From Cytidiella melzeri (taxonomy: Eukaryota > Basidiomycota > Agaricomycetes > Polyporales > Irpicaceae), in NCBI GenBank assembly GCA_022592445.1, contig JABYQR010000002.1:62001-126000 (forward strand): a stretch of 64,000 nucleotides of DNA, read 5' to 3'. Below are positions 21,118 through 31,867 of this stretch, in pieces. The notes beneath the pieces were generated by a model. That model saw only the letters and a list, made by a program, of their open reading frames with translations. It had not been told where the DNA came from and did no database searches. Made by a program: the position numbers and the translations under genes. Every line of letters begins with the position of its first letter. Position 1 is the stretch's first letter.

Positions 21118-22087
21118 ATGGCGAAGCGGAAAGTCTCTCATACGCACATTCAAAACCTCCCAGCACATGAGACGAAGCATCTCGCACGCCTGGTCTACAC
21201 GTTCAGGAACTCGACTTTCCATCTCTCCCAGCGCAACGACGGATCTACAAACGGCACAGCGCTTTGGATGGGTGGACAGGTTTTGTCCGCCTGGCTTGCT
21301 GAGCATTACGGCAAGAAGCCGTGGTTGCAAAAGGGTGCGAACCGGAGACCAAGACTCATTGAGCTGGGCAGCGGGATCGGTCTCACTGCGTATGTTGTCA
21401 TTTTGTTGTTCTACGGTCATGTAGCTATAACTTTCTGCTGCAATAAGCACCGATATGTATTCCACTTTCACCCGCTTACTCTGAGCACACACACGCAGTT
21501 TGGCCATGTGCTCACTTGGGTGGGATGTTCTCGCAACCGACTTGCCGGACGTCGTCGACTCGGTATTATTGCAGAACATCGCAGATAACTTGCCGAACTT
21601 GCCTCCTGGCAGCGGTACGATCCAAGTTCGCGTTCTGGACTGGAACGTGCCCCATACAAAGTGGGTTTGGTGCGACGACACGGTCATAGCATCAGAAACG
21701 AGGAATCCTTCAGACAATCATAGTATATCTTCCGTACCAGGCTCGACTCATCTTATGCCTGCGTTCGACCTCATAGTCTCGGCGGATACAGTCTACTGTT
21801 TGTCTTTGGTCGCGCCGTTGCTGCGAACTGTCGATCGTCTATGTGGTGCAGCCCTGGAAAATGAGCCTACAGCGCGTACCGAATGGCCATCAATACACAT
21901 CTGCCTAGAACGAAGAGACCCCATTGTCATTGAACGACTCCTGGACGAGGCAAGGCAGACTTACATGGTCGAACGAGTCCCTGAACGTGCCATGCTGCAG
22001 GCGATGGAAAAGAACGGGCTCAGTTGGAATAAGGACGATTGGGACGGCCTGGAAATATGGTCATTGCGGCAACCAGAGCGGGAATAA
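21118..22087 (+). CDS. METTL21-family lysine methyltransferase
   Basis: Two exons (21118-21389, 21499-22087), 286 residues; the 109-nt intron splits the codon after LIELGSGIGLTA. This is SAM-binding motif I of the seven-beta-strand class and continues LAMCSLGWDVLATDLPDVV. DWNVPHTKW and FDLIVSADTVYCLSLVAPLL are the later strands typical of the Methyltransf_16 group, which methylates lysines of elongation factors, chaperones and similar proteins. The upstream GTALWMGGQVLSAWL segment fits the family N-terminal helix. It resembles fungal EFM-type enzymes, but the substrate cannot be assigned from sequence alone. Confidence 0.85.
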
Positions 22088-22359
22088 CAGAGGTGTATAT
22101 GGATCGAGTAAAACATGTGTACTCGTAGAGAAATAGTACATGGGGTATTTTCATATGAGCATGCAGGTGTCATAGGACAATTTGAAGGACTGCGTGTGTT
22201 TGTGGGGCAGACGATTAGTTGTCAATGGCGGTCTAGTAAGGTATGTCACACATAGCATGATGAAGTTCCGGCGGTCATTGAGAGATACCGTCTTCATGGT
22301 CATCATCTATCGGTCTGGTAATGCAATTGAGTATCCAAGCACAGAAAAAAATGCGACGC

Positions 22360-23060
22360 TTACGATAACATGTCATTCAGGTCCATCTCCATGTCAGAAT
22401 CTTCAAAGTCCTCGCGTCTTGTTGCAACAAGTCTTAATGACCGATCAAAACCGTGTTTGGACTGCAAGCACCAAGTTGTTAGTGTGTTTGCAAGGAAGCC
22501 ATCCCTCAACTCACCAAGTCTCTCCAAGTCTCTTCCTCGTCGCACTCGGTTTGAAGCTGATATAGCTGCAAAAAGCCTTCGAAACTAACTCATGGGAACA
22601 CGACATGAATTCGTCCTGTCCAGATCAATAAAACAAGTCACTACTTACGTGAGACCACCTTCATCCGTGCAGTCCATGAACATCAACAGCTCCTGCTTCG
22701 AATCCTCGTCGAGCGCAGAACCGTTGGTGTCCTTTGCCCAGTCGTCCAAAGCTTGAGACTGCAGAAACGCGCCTTCCGGCGGGGCAAGCAACCCAGGTCG
22801 TTTCTCCGGTGGCGGAGAGCAATACTTTGAAAAAATGTGTCCCAGACAAGCTTCAAGCTACAGGTTACTTAGTCAATGAACCAAACACACGGAACGCGAT
22901 GACACATCCCATTCACCTGCAACGAAATCGCGCCGTCGGCATCCAGTAGCTGAACACCTGCATCCCTTGCGTTTCTTCGACCTTGCCTCGATTCAGGTTC
23001 GGGGCTCTCGAAGCGCAGTGTGTTTGACATCAAGCGAACCTCATCGTATATCTTGTTCAT
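22360..23060 (-). CDS. small EF-hand protein, hypothetical
   Basis: Exons: complement(22360-22461, 22515-22584, 22649-22857, 22917-23060), 175 codons, 174 residues. Phases close, and the third acceptor was chosen because it alone yields GGLTFEGFLQLYQLQTE in frame. The protein has a DADGAISLQ loop and a second CTDEGGLTFEGFLQLY segment followed by EEETWRDL..HGFD. This resembles the degenerate EF-hands plus EF-hand-associated helices found in Miro-type proteins, but there is no GTPase domain. Calcium binding is doubtful because the loops lack several ligands. An upstream in-frame segment (LAEPNMNKIYDEV) hints that the true start may lie in an extra 5' exon. The gene is divergent from PRP28. Confidence 0.62.
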
Positions 23061-23282
23061 GTTTGGTTCGGCTAACCTGTGGGCTTGCTAAAGAGGGTTT
23101 CGCGAATGAAGTAAGGGTGGCGGAGGAGTATGAAGCTGCTGCGAAAGTCGTCGAGTCGCGCCCAAGGCCAAGCTGGGCTAACCGACGCCCAAGAAAGGAA
23201 AAAAGAACGATTCACAGGCACGTGACCGTTCACTGAATGCGCGCTTTGGCTTCGCGCCTTTGCCACAAGTCCGACGTCCACC
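23061..23282. promoter_or_regulatory. divergent promoter, EF-hand gene and PRP28
   Basis: The 222 bp between divergent start codons must drive both genes. Part of it might be an additional 5' exon of the EF-hand gene. Confidence 0.5.
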
Positions 23283-26254
23283 ATGGCGTCGAGATCTCAG
23301 CCGCTGTCTATCGAGTCTTTGCTGCAAAAGCAGAAGGAGGACAAAGAGGCGGCTGCAAAGGTATTTGTCTGCTGTCACTTCCGAGCACAGATGTTGACCT
23401 ATCATTGTAGCCCAAGTTCTTGACGAAAGAGCAAAGAGCGCAGCTTGCTATTGCTAAGCGTGCACAGGAACTTAGGGAACAGAAGGAAAAAGAAGATAGG
23501 GCTAGGCAGGAGAGACAGAATCTTGAGAGGGAGGCAGAAGAGATACGGTCTCGAGACAGGGAACGCGAACGGACTGCAAGGTACGGCAGCGGTGGTGGTG
23601 GCGGTGGTGGCGGACGATGTGCGTATTCAACAAATACATGCCATCCCTTACCAACGAAATGATATGGGACCGCAGATGATGATCGTCAAGAGCGCTATGG
23701 GAGGAGGGACCACCGTGAGCGGGACAACAGAAGATATCCACCTGCAGAGGACCGGCGATCTGTGTTGCAAGGCGTCCCAACAGGTCCGCGAGCAGATCGA
23801 GGGAAAGAACCGCCTGCTGGTCCAAGAGGATCTAGCTCTTTGACGCCCGGCTCTGCATCGTCCATGCCACCTCCACCCTTACCACCCAATGCAAATGGGA
23901 CCAACGGCATCTTGAACGCCGAATCCGAAGCATTTGTACCGCCTATGACTGACAACGACCTCACCGCTATCCGCTCGCGCTATCTCGGTGTTGACAAGAA
24001 AAAGCGGAAGATTCGGAAGATGAACGATCGCAAGTTTGTATTCGACTGGGACGAGCAGGACGACACTTTCTCAGCAGAGGCACCTGCGGCCGTTGGAAGT
24101 CAACGCCAGGGAGCACAGATTATGTTTGGACGTGGGCATATAGCTGGCATGGATGATGGTGGAAATGTAGCACACAACAGGAAAACAGAGGCAGAGGGAG
24201 GGATGCAAATGGCGGATTCGTTGGAGAGGAGGAAGGCTGCGAAGAGTGGGCTGGACGAGAGGCATTGGACCGAAAAGCCACTGGAAGAGATGAAAGAGCG
24301 TGATTGGCGTATTCTCCGGGAAGACTTCAGTATCGCTGCTCGAGGTGTGTTTTGCAGATTCTATACACATACTGCTGACGAATAATCTATCGTACAGGTG
24401 GTCAAATCCCACACCCGCTTCGCTCATGGAAGGAATCTACAATACCAAAAGAAATCCTTGAGGTCGTCGATTCCGTTGGCTACAAGGAACCTTCGGCCAT
24501 TCAGCGTCAAGCTATTCCTATTGGTCTGCAGAACAGAGATATCATTGGTATCGCTGAAACTGGTACGTGTCCAACCAGTCGACACCTAAAAAGTACGCCT
24601 ATGCTCACGTCAGTGTGCAGGTTCCGGTAAGACTGCAGCATTCGTCATACCGATGTTGACTTTCATCTCGCATCTGCCTCCTTTCACGGACGAAAACAGA
24701 CATTTGGGTCCGTACGCTCTCATCATGGCTCCTACTCGTGAATTGGCTCAGCAGATCGAGAGCGAGAGTAAGAAATTCGCCGCGCCACTTGGTTTTACAT
24801 GTGTTTCCATCGTAGGAGGTGTAAGTGACACTCTCACTCACTATCCGCACCAAGTCACATCGTTGCTGACACAACCTTCCCTCATGTACGTTAGCGTGCC
24901 ATTGAAGAACAACAATTCAACCTTCGTTCGGGTGCGGAAATAATCATCGCCACACCAGGTCGTCTTCGAGACGTCATCGAGCGACACGTTCTCGTCCTCT
25001 CCCAATGTCGTTACATCGTCATGGACGAAGCTGACCGAATGGTCAACCTTGGTTTTGAAAACGATTTGCTCTTCATTCTAGACAAGTTGCCCGCAGACAC
25101 GATGGAAGGCGAAGACCAGAGCGAGCAGATGGATGTGGACGGAGAGACGATGATCAAGCGCGGCCGTACGCGTGTGACGACGTTGTTCTCAGCTACGATG
25201 CCTCCCCCGGTCGAACGGCTGGCCAAGAAGTATCTCAAGCGACCGGCTATCGTCACTATCGGTGAGGCCGGACGCGCTGTGGATACGGTGGAGCAGAAAG
25301 TCGAGTTTGTTCAAGGGGACGAGAAGAAGAAGTGGGTCGTTTTGTTGCAGGCTCTCCCAGGGCACAATACTGACGCTCAATCCTTTTCTTCCTAATTAAA
25401 GACAACGGCTGCTCGAGATCCTCAATAGCGGACAGTACGCCTCGCCTATTATCGTCTTCGTCAACCAGAAGAAGACGGCGGACCAAGTCGCAAAAGATCT
25501 CCAGCGTGCACAGGTACGTCCGGCATTCGCCACATCTGTATCTCTAGAACATGCTTCGCTAACTATCCTACGCGCATTCAGTGGGGCGCCGCTACGTTGC
25601 ACTCTGGCAAGAACCAAGAACAGCGAGAAGCAGCGCTGCAGTCTCTGCGAGATGGCAAATCCGATGTGTTGGTTGCAACGGATCTTGCGGGACGTGGTAT
25701 CGACGTTCAAGACGTCTCCCTCGTTATCAACTTCCAGATGGCGAATACAATTGAGGCGTATGTGCATCGTATCGGTACGTGTTTTTTATCCACATGTGGG
25801 AAAATTTGGTCACTAATGGCAATGATTTTCGTAGGTCGTACGGGTCGTGCAGGCAAGCAGGGCACAGCGATCACGTTCCTCACGAATGATGATGATGAGG
25901 TTATGTGAGTCCACTGTTTTTTTCTTGAATCCTGACCTGTCTCTCCGGCGCGTTATCCCTTGCCACCTTTTGCCTCTTCTTTGATTGTATTTGTCAATTG
26001 ATACTCTTGATGTTGTTCGTATGTATTGGCAGGTACGATCTTAAGCAAGGTACGCCTATTACTTTCAGGCTGTTCGTTAAACTCGGTTCCTGACCGTGCC
26101 TTACTTCCCCTCTTGTTGTCACTCAACACCGTCTACAGAAATATCAAAGAGCCCGGTGTCAAAGGTCCCGCCGGAGTTGGCGAGACACGAGTCTGCTCAG
26201 CACAAGGTGTCTAGAGAGATGAAGAGGAAGAGGGACGTGGATGATCAGGGGTAA
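23283..26254 (+). CDS. PRP28: pre-mRNA splicing DEAD-box helicase Prp28
   Basis: Exons: 23283-23360, 23411-23618, 23676-24344, 24398-24562, 24621-24820, 24895-25331, 25402-25513, 25582-25774, 25835-25904, 26033-26049, 26139-26254; 755 codons, 754 residues, all phases closing. The N-terminal RS/charged region ([20 protein letters not shown], then [14 protein letters not shown]) and [20 protein letters not shown] are specific to Prp28/DDX23. Helicase motifs follow in order: [11 protein letters not shown] (Q), AETGSGKT (I), APTRELAQQ (Ia), TPGRL (Ib), VMDEADRM (II), FSATMPP (III), DLAGRGIDV (V), HRIGRTGRAG (VI). It acts in the U5/tri-snRNP context to swap U1 for U6 at the 5' splice site. The 17-nt tenth exon is notable. 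Confidence 0.95.
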
Positions 26255-28779
26255 GCAAAGGGGATGCGCGGTTGGAAGAAAAGGCCATGCCGTGCATATT
26301 GTACGTGAATGCTCACCGCTCGGAAAAAAAAACTGAATGTGGTTGCGTCATGGATGGCTTCGACATTGGAGTTTTGCGTTGAACGGTTGTTGGTTAGGTT
26401 GGGGGTATGAACACCGTTTTGTTGCTACTCAGCGGTCAACCAATGTCGAATGCTCATTTTACGTGTAACAGAGCGGGGAATGAAAGATCGATCGTCGTTC
26501 TCTCCACTTGAGTATCCAGATATTCCACATGAAATTCAGCACCGGCGGTTTACTCAACTGCAAGCTGTCGCGAATGCTATCTGAACCGCGTGCGTAGATG
26601 GTCATCGGCTCATCCTCGCTTGGTTTGCAGTACACATGTGCCGATGGAACCGCTTTTACAGCTAGTTTCAAAAGTATAGGCGGGTGCTCACAAATCTCAC
26701 GCAGTCGGACCACGACGGAGTACGTCAATCATTGGTCGGAGCTGTCTGGCATTGCAGTGCCGTGCGTCCTTCGGCGGGGCCAGAACAGTCGGCGACTTCG
26801 GATTGTCACCTAGACTACAGTCCGCCTATGCACATTTCAAACGCGCCCGCCTATCAATTTGGAAGTCGCTGTAAAGTCTTGAAAGTGAGACCCGGCTTGG
26901 GCTCACCATTGAAAACCTTGAAAGCTGGACAAGCACCCCGCCATTGGTGTATTCCAAGGTCAAATTTTGCTAATGCAATGCCTGTACCACATCTCCCGCC
27001 GGCGCAGTATGGCTGGCATTGGCATTGTTCAACATGACACATTGCGGCGGCCAAACATTGACATAGGCTTACCTCAGAGCAAAAGTCCTACATATCTTTG
27101 TGTTGCACAATTTCCACAATGGTGGGTGGGCATGTGCCAATCACCCCATTACAATTATCAAAGAATGAAGTAGAATGGTTCCAGCAGCGCAAACTATTGG
27201 AGTGACAAGCAGGTGTGGGCAATACCAGGTGAACAACTTGACAAAGAGAAGATGAGCTGTAGAAACATGATGTAGGTACTTCTAAATTGGGTTCCTGATT
27301 AATGGTATAGTTTAGGAATCTCTGCATTGAGACACTAACACATCCCCTGGACACAAAGGAACCAGGCACAAACAGACCAGACCTTGCGAGAGGCAATCAC
27401 ATGTGTAAGTAGGGGTTGAGGGTATGCATGAATGTATGTTGTGAGTGGGTCCAAGAGTCCTAGGCTGCACCTGAACGCGGGCCGGCGGTGATGCATTGCA
27501 GGGCTCGGAGCAAAAGGGACAGTAGTGCAAAAGAGTGATAGAGGGATAACAATGCATTGTGGGGCAAGAAGATGCCATTAGCACAGTGTCTGTAGCAATG
27601 CAATGAACAGCAAAAGTGCAATAGACTGTGCAATGGTGGACTCAGAGTGCAAGGCTGGAAGCACTAGCTTCAATTGGGTAGTAGGGGACAATTCTGGGTA
27701 AAAAGATGCAAAGCAAAGCAATGTGATGTGACACAAAGTGAAGCAATGTGATACAAAACAAAGTGAAGTGATGGGAAATGAAGCCAAGCAATGCGATAGG
27801 ACAAAAGTGATGCAAATCAAAGTGGTGTAAAACCAATAGCGCTAGGGGCAACACAGTGATGAAAAAAGGTTAGCAATTGTAACACAATAATGCAAGAGGG
27901 GGGAGAGGAATCAGTATTGTAAAGTGTGAGAGAAAGGACTAAGCTAGCTCATTGCAAGAGCAGAACACAAAACACGATGGAAAATGCAGTAGTAGGAACG
28001 CAGATGGAAACACATGTAAATGCAGAGTATAAGATGCGGTAGCATTGAGAAGGAGAAGGGGCAGAGAACACAGTAAGACACAGTAGCCTTGAGAAGTGAA
28101 AGGGGTGCCTGTAAAAGGGGGTCACAGTGAGGGAGAAATGTAGTGCAGTAAGTAACACATTGAAATGAATGCAGTAGAAACACAAAGGGGGTCTCAATGT
28201 AGGATAAAGGGATGCAGGATGAGAGATATGCATTGCGGAGTTGCTCAAAATGCGAGGGGCAGTAGCAGGGGCAAACTTGGGGGAAAGCTGCCGGGGTGTT
28301 GCATTCTCCCTTGAGCAAAGTACAGACACAGTGTATATAAGTAAAACACGATAGGGGCTATTGCAAATTGAAGCCATGCAATAGCAAGGCAAGGAAAGGG
28401 GCATCGCACAATGAAATGAGGGAAAACTACAAAACATGTCACAGCAATGAAACAAGGGAAACACGAAACTTGTTAACAAGAGCAATGGGGCACTACCGGT
28501 GGTGCAGCTAACTCTGAGCAGCCAATCAAGCCATAGTCCAATTACACGAGGCTATGCGAGGCAATTTGAGGCTATGCAATGAAAACAGAGGTACTGCAAT
28601 GGAAGCAAATCCTTCAGCCACGCTGCAATTGAGTCGCTTGAGGGAAGGAGAGGGGCTGCTTGCAAGGTCCTCCTATCAAAGGGAAAGGGCTGCAGAACCT
28701 GAGGGAGAGAATGAGAAAGGGGGAGAGGAGTTACCGACAGTCATGAGTTTGAGTGCGAGAGACAGCAAGAGTGCAATAT
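26255..28779. other. gene-free start of the transposon island
   Basis: After PRP28 the sequence shifts within about 1 kb from mixed composition to CpG-poor, CA/TG-rich DNA. Short frames, such as a minus-strand one at 26459-26728, have no recognisable domain. From about 27680 degenerate GCAAT/GTGAA-type motifs recur and foreshadow the array at 28780. No supported gene. Confidence 0.55.
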
Positions 28780-29115
28780 GCAACAGGCGATGCAATGCAA
28801 AGCAAAGCAATGTGAAGTGATGCAATGTGAAGCAAAGTGAACCAATGTGAAGTGATGCAAAGCGAACGGATGTGAAGCAATGCAATGCAAAGCATAGCAA
28901 ACCGATGTGAAGTGATGCAATGCGAAGCAAAGCGAACAGACGTGAAGCCATGCAATGCAAAGCAATGTGAAGCCATGCAACACAAAGCAAAGCAAAGCAA
29001 TGTGAAGCCTTGCAACACAAAGCAAAGCAATGGGAAGCAAAGCAAAGCAATGCTATGCAATACGCTGCAATGTGATACACAAGAATGCAAGGCAATGCAA
29101 TGCAATACAGGACAA
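28780..29115. repeat. degenerate short-unit array (GCAAW/GTGAA)
   Basis: About 335 bp are built almost wholly from pentamer-like units such as GCAAT, GCAAA and GTGAA in changing order (GCAATGTGAAGCAAAGC and similar). Similar but sparser motifs occur at 27690-27830. The array ends 120 bp before the pogo element. Long open minus-strand frames across it (ALLCFALHCF-like peptides) are products of the repeat, not genes. Confidence 0.8.
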
Positions 29116-29234
29116 TGTGATGCAATATGCAACATTGCAAGTCTTGCAAGTGACAAGGGCTGCTGCTAGTCCAAGCAAATGTGCTTGCGTTAGGGCCTGT
29201 TGCATGTCCAGCGGTTTCCGGGCGTAGCAGCATA

Positions 29235-29259
29235 CAGTGTAGGACTGGTCCTCTGCCCA
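29235..29259 (+). repeat. pogo TIR, left
   Basis: This begins CAGTGTAGG after TA and ends CTCTGCCCA. Its partner is 31841-31865 in reverse complement; the two differ only inside the near-palindrome GGACTGGTCC. Confidence 0.9.
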
Positions 29260-29368
29260 GTGTTTCAAAATTGACCTCTAGAATGCTTGTCTCAACCATT
29301 TCTGTCAATTAATTTTGCTCACAAGATTGGAAATAGACTGTACATACCACTCAAATCTTTGCAATTGA

Positions 29369-31371
29369 CTATGTGCATGTGTGGAATGTGTAGAGCGGAT
29401 TGACAATCTCCTCGTGAGTGAGATAGTGTCCCTTTCCGTCCTTGAAGACAATCTTGGTGCGGTCCCTTGGCTTTTTATTGTTCTGAGTGAACAGAGCCTC
29501 ATGGAGCTTCTTGGCATACAGCTCTTGGATGACAAGCTGTGCCTGTGCCGCCTCAATAACAGTGTCCTGACCCTGAGTGTGCTGCTTTGCACGAGAAGCA
29601 ACAGTGGTAAGCTCTCTCGCATGACTGATCAGTTTGGTTTGTGACTGCTGATGCAATGGTTTGGCAGGGTAGATGCTCCTCCAGTTGTGATCTGTTAATG
29701 GAGGAAGTCACTTGATTACGGGAGGTGCAATCTTGTGATCAGAGGAAATGCAAGATGAGCTGTTCAAAAAGCTCCCTGACGATGTACTCGCAAGCGAGGA
29801 ATGCATGATGCGCACCTGCTTTGAGGGCGTATAGAGGCTCGGATTAACGGGAATTGTGTCCTCATTGCGAACATGCTTTTGTGTGAGTGTTTCTGGGGTG
29901 TAAGGGTCATTTGCACGAAACAGCGAGGCAGGTGGGTACTCATTTGTGGCAACACCTGGATTGATAACGGGTCTTTGTGTATCCTCAGAATCCGCATTAA
30001 GCTGAGGCATTTGATAACAAAACGCTGCCATGACCGCTTGAACAGGACTTGATTGTCGAAGAGGAAATGTGGCAGTAGTTGAAGTTACCTTGCTCGGCAT
30101 CAATTGCTCGTGACAAATGACCTGCAGATTGAAGGGGTAGATCCCAGTTGCATAGAACACTGCGCAAACAGTTTCAGGAGTGAATGCTCAAAGGTAGGCC
30201 TTTCCAAATAACCCGGTGAATTGCGCCTTTGTTGCAGTCTGTTTGTGCACATCCCAGAACTTGCGAAGTACCTCCTTCCAAGTATCCTTCATTTTTGCAA
30301 AGCAAACGACGTTGAGGCCCTGAAGGGCATGGGTACAGTGAGGTGGGTGCGCAAAGATCTTGATCTTGTGCACAAGTGCAAATTGGAGCAACGTGGCAAA
30401 GTAATGAGAGCTATGCCCATCCAGGAACAGTACGCACGTACGTCCGTTTGCTTTCTCTCGCGTCTGCTTCTCAAAGTCCTCTATCCACAGCAAACCTAGT
30501 TTGGCATCCATCCAACCGTTGGGTGAGACTGCGATACTAGTGTGAATAAGTCAGTGTTCTGATGAAGTCTAAAGGTTGCCCAGAGTACGTACGACGCTTC
30601 TGCCACATTATTCTCTGTCCTCTGTCTCTAAAGGTACTTCCCCTTGTAGATGATTGTTGGACAAAGCGCCGAGCCATCTGCACAAATTGTGACAATGGCA
30701 GTGACATTCTCATGGTTTCCGCTCCCTGATGCGTGCTGCATCTTGGTTCCTCTTGTGCCGACAACCCTTTGTTTACCACCTCCGGCTTGTGGGAATCCAG
30801 ACTCATCCATATCAAACAGTAACTCTGGTGGGATCTCCTTATCCACAATATTTGGCTTGATGATCTCATTGAACCAGTGATCTGTTGCAGCTGGGTTCAA
30901 AGTGTTTGCTCTTTGCATATCGAGGGGTTTTGTCCAATGGGTCTGGAATTTCTTGTGATGGCGCTCTATAAACCGGTCCACCCAGTTTACACCTAACGGG
31001 TCATTGTCAATATTGCCTCCATTTGTAGAATATAGTGCTGTAGCCTCTTCATAAACTTGTGGATGTGTTTGCCCGAAGCCTCAGCCGGCAGACTGGTCTA
31101 AAAAGTCTACAAGGACAGCTTCTTGACTTGGTGATATTTTCTGTTTTCTTTGGTTGAATTGTAAGATGGATGCTCTGCCTTTAGCTTGCTCAAGAATAGT
31201 CCTATATCCACAAACTCCAAATTCCGTGGCAATCTGCCAAGAGCTTTTGCGTTCCTTTGAGGGCAAGTCTTGCTGAGCAATGATAGCAGCAACTGCCTCG
31301 TTGGTTTTCTCCTCGACTTCTGCACGCAACTTTTTGTTCTTGAGAGTGTTCAGTGCAGCTTGTCCTGTCAT
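29369..31371 (-). pseudogene. pogo transposase relic
   Basis: Read on the minus strand from ATG at 31371, the frame encodes an N-terminal HTH region, then FLDQSA, WVDRFIERHH..KFQTHW, LLFDMDESGFPQAGG (first Asp), GRTCVLFLDGHSSHYF (second Asp) and HCTHALQGLNVVCFAKMKDTW, where the third acidic residue expected in GLDVV is Asn. One intron near 30536-30594 fits. In-frame nonsense codons stand at 31081 (TGA), 30628 (TAG), 30188 (TGA) and 29708 (TGA). All could be single C-to-T changes from CGA or CAG. The C-terminal half (to 29369) is the usual variable tail of fungal DDE_1 transposases. Not functional. Confidence 0.88.
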
Positions 31372-31840
31372 GACTGTGTGGGTAAGGACATAAAATTTTG
31401 AACTGGAGCCTCTTGACTGTGCAAACAAGATTGATGAAAAATCCCGGATTTATTGAATAAACGAGGCACGGCATTGGGTGTCGGTTGAGCACTACTACAA
31501 TGTCACACCGCATTACACAAAGGTGTATGCTTTTATGAACTGCATTTCTCCTGTACGCAGCACAACACATTCAAGGTCAATATGGCCTCAAAATTACTTT
31601 AGGATGTGATTATTGTTGAGCATTAAATTCAACCGCTCTGGTACACTACAAAGCACAGTGCTTCGCCATCAGAGTCTCACTGCCACTAGGCACAGCTTAA
31701 TGACACACCTGCATGATTTTTACAGCAACGCCTCGAGTAGTCAGCAGTCCAATGTTTTGTCACATATAGAGTACTGGTACAGAAATGTGCTATAAAATCT
31801 TTTTGGGTTTTGGTGCGCAAATGCACCTCTCACCATTTGT

Positions 31841-31865
31841 TGGGCAGAGGACTGGTCCTACACTG
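31841..31865 (-). repeat. pogo TIR, right
   Basis: TGGGCAGAGG...TACACTG followed by TA; inverted partner of 29235-29259. Confidence 0.9.
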
Positions 31866-31867
31866 TA

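Larger units (their letters stand above)
29235..31865 (-). mobile_element. pogo-type DNA transposon, complete ends, decayed
   Basis: The 2631-bp element is bounded by TA dinucleotides (29233-29234 and 31866-31867), the target duplication of Tc1/mariner/pogo elements. Its terminal inverted repeats of 25 bp (CAGTGTAGGACTGGTCCTCT and onward at the left) agree at all but two central positions. The single transposase gene runs on the minus strand and is inactivated. The ends are better preserved than the gene. Confidence 0.92.

Noticed and set aside
26459..26728. 89-codon minus-strand frame downstream of PRP28
   Set aside because: It looks protein-like in composition but has no recognisable motif, its upstream boundary is a stop in the same frame, and no plausible splice partner was found.
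28780..29115. Considered as a CRISPR-like array
   Set aside because: There are no constant repeats with unique spacers, and the host is eukaryotic.
28676..29308. Long minus-strand open frame (about 210 codons) rich in Leu, Cys, Phe, His
   Set aside because: It runs over the pentamer array, and alternate minus frames are open as well with similar composition. The openness comes from the repeat lacking stop patterns, not from coding.
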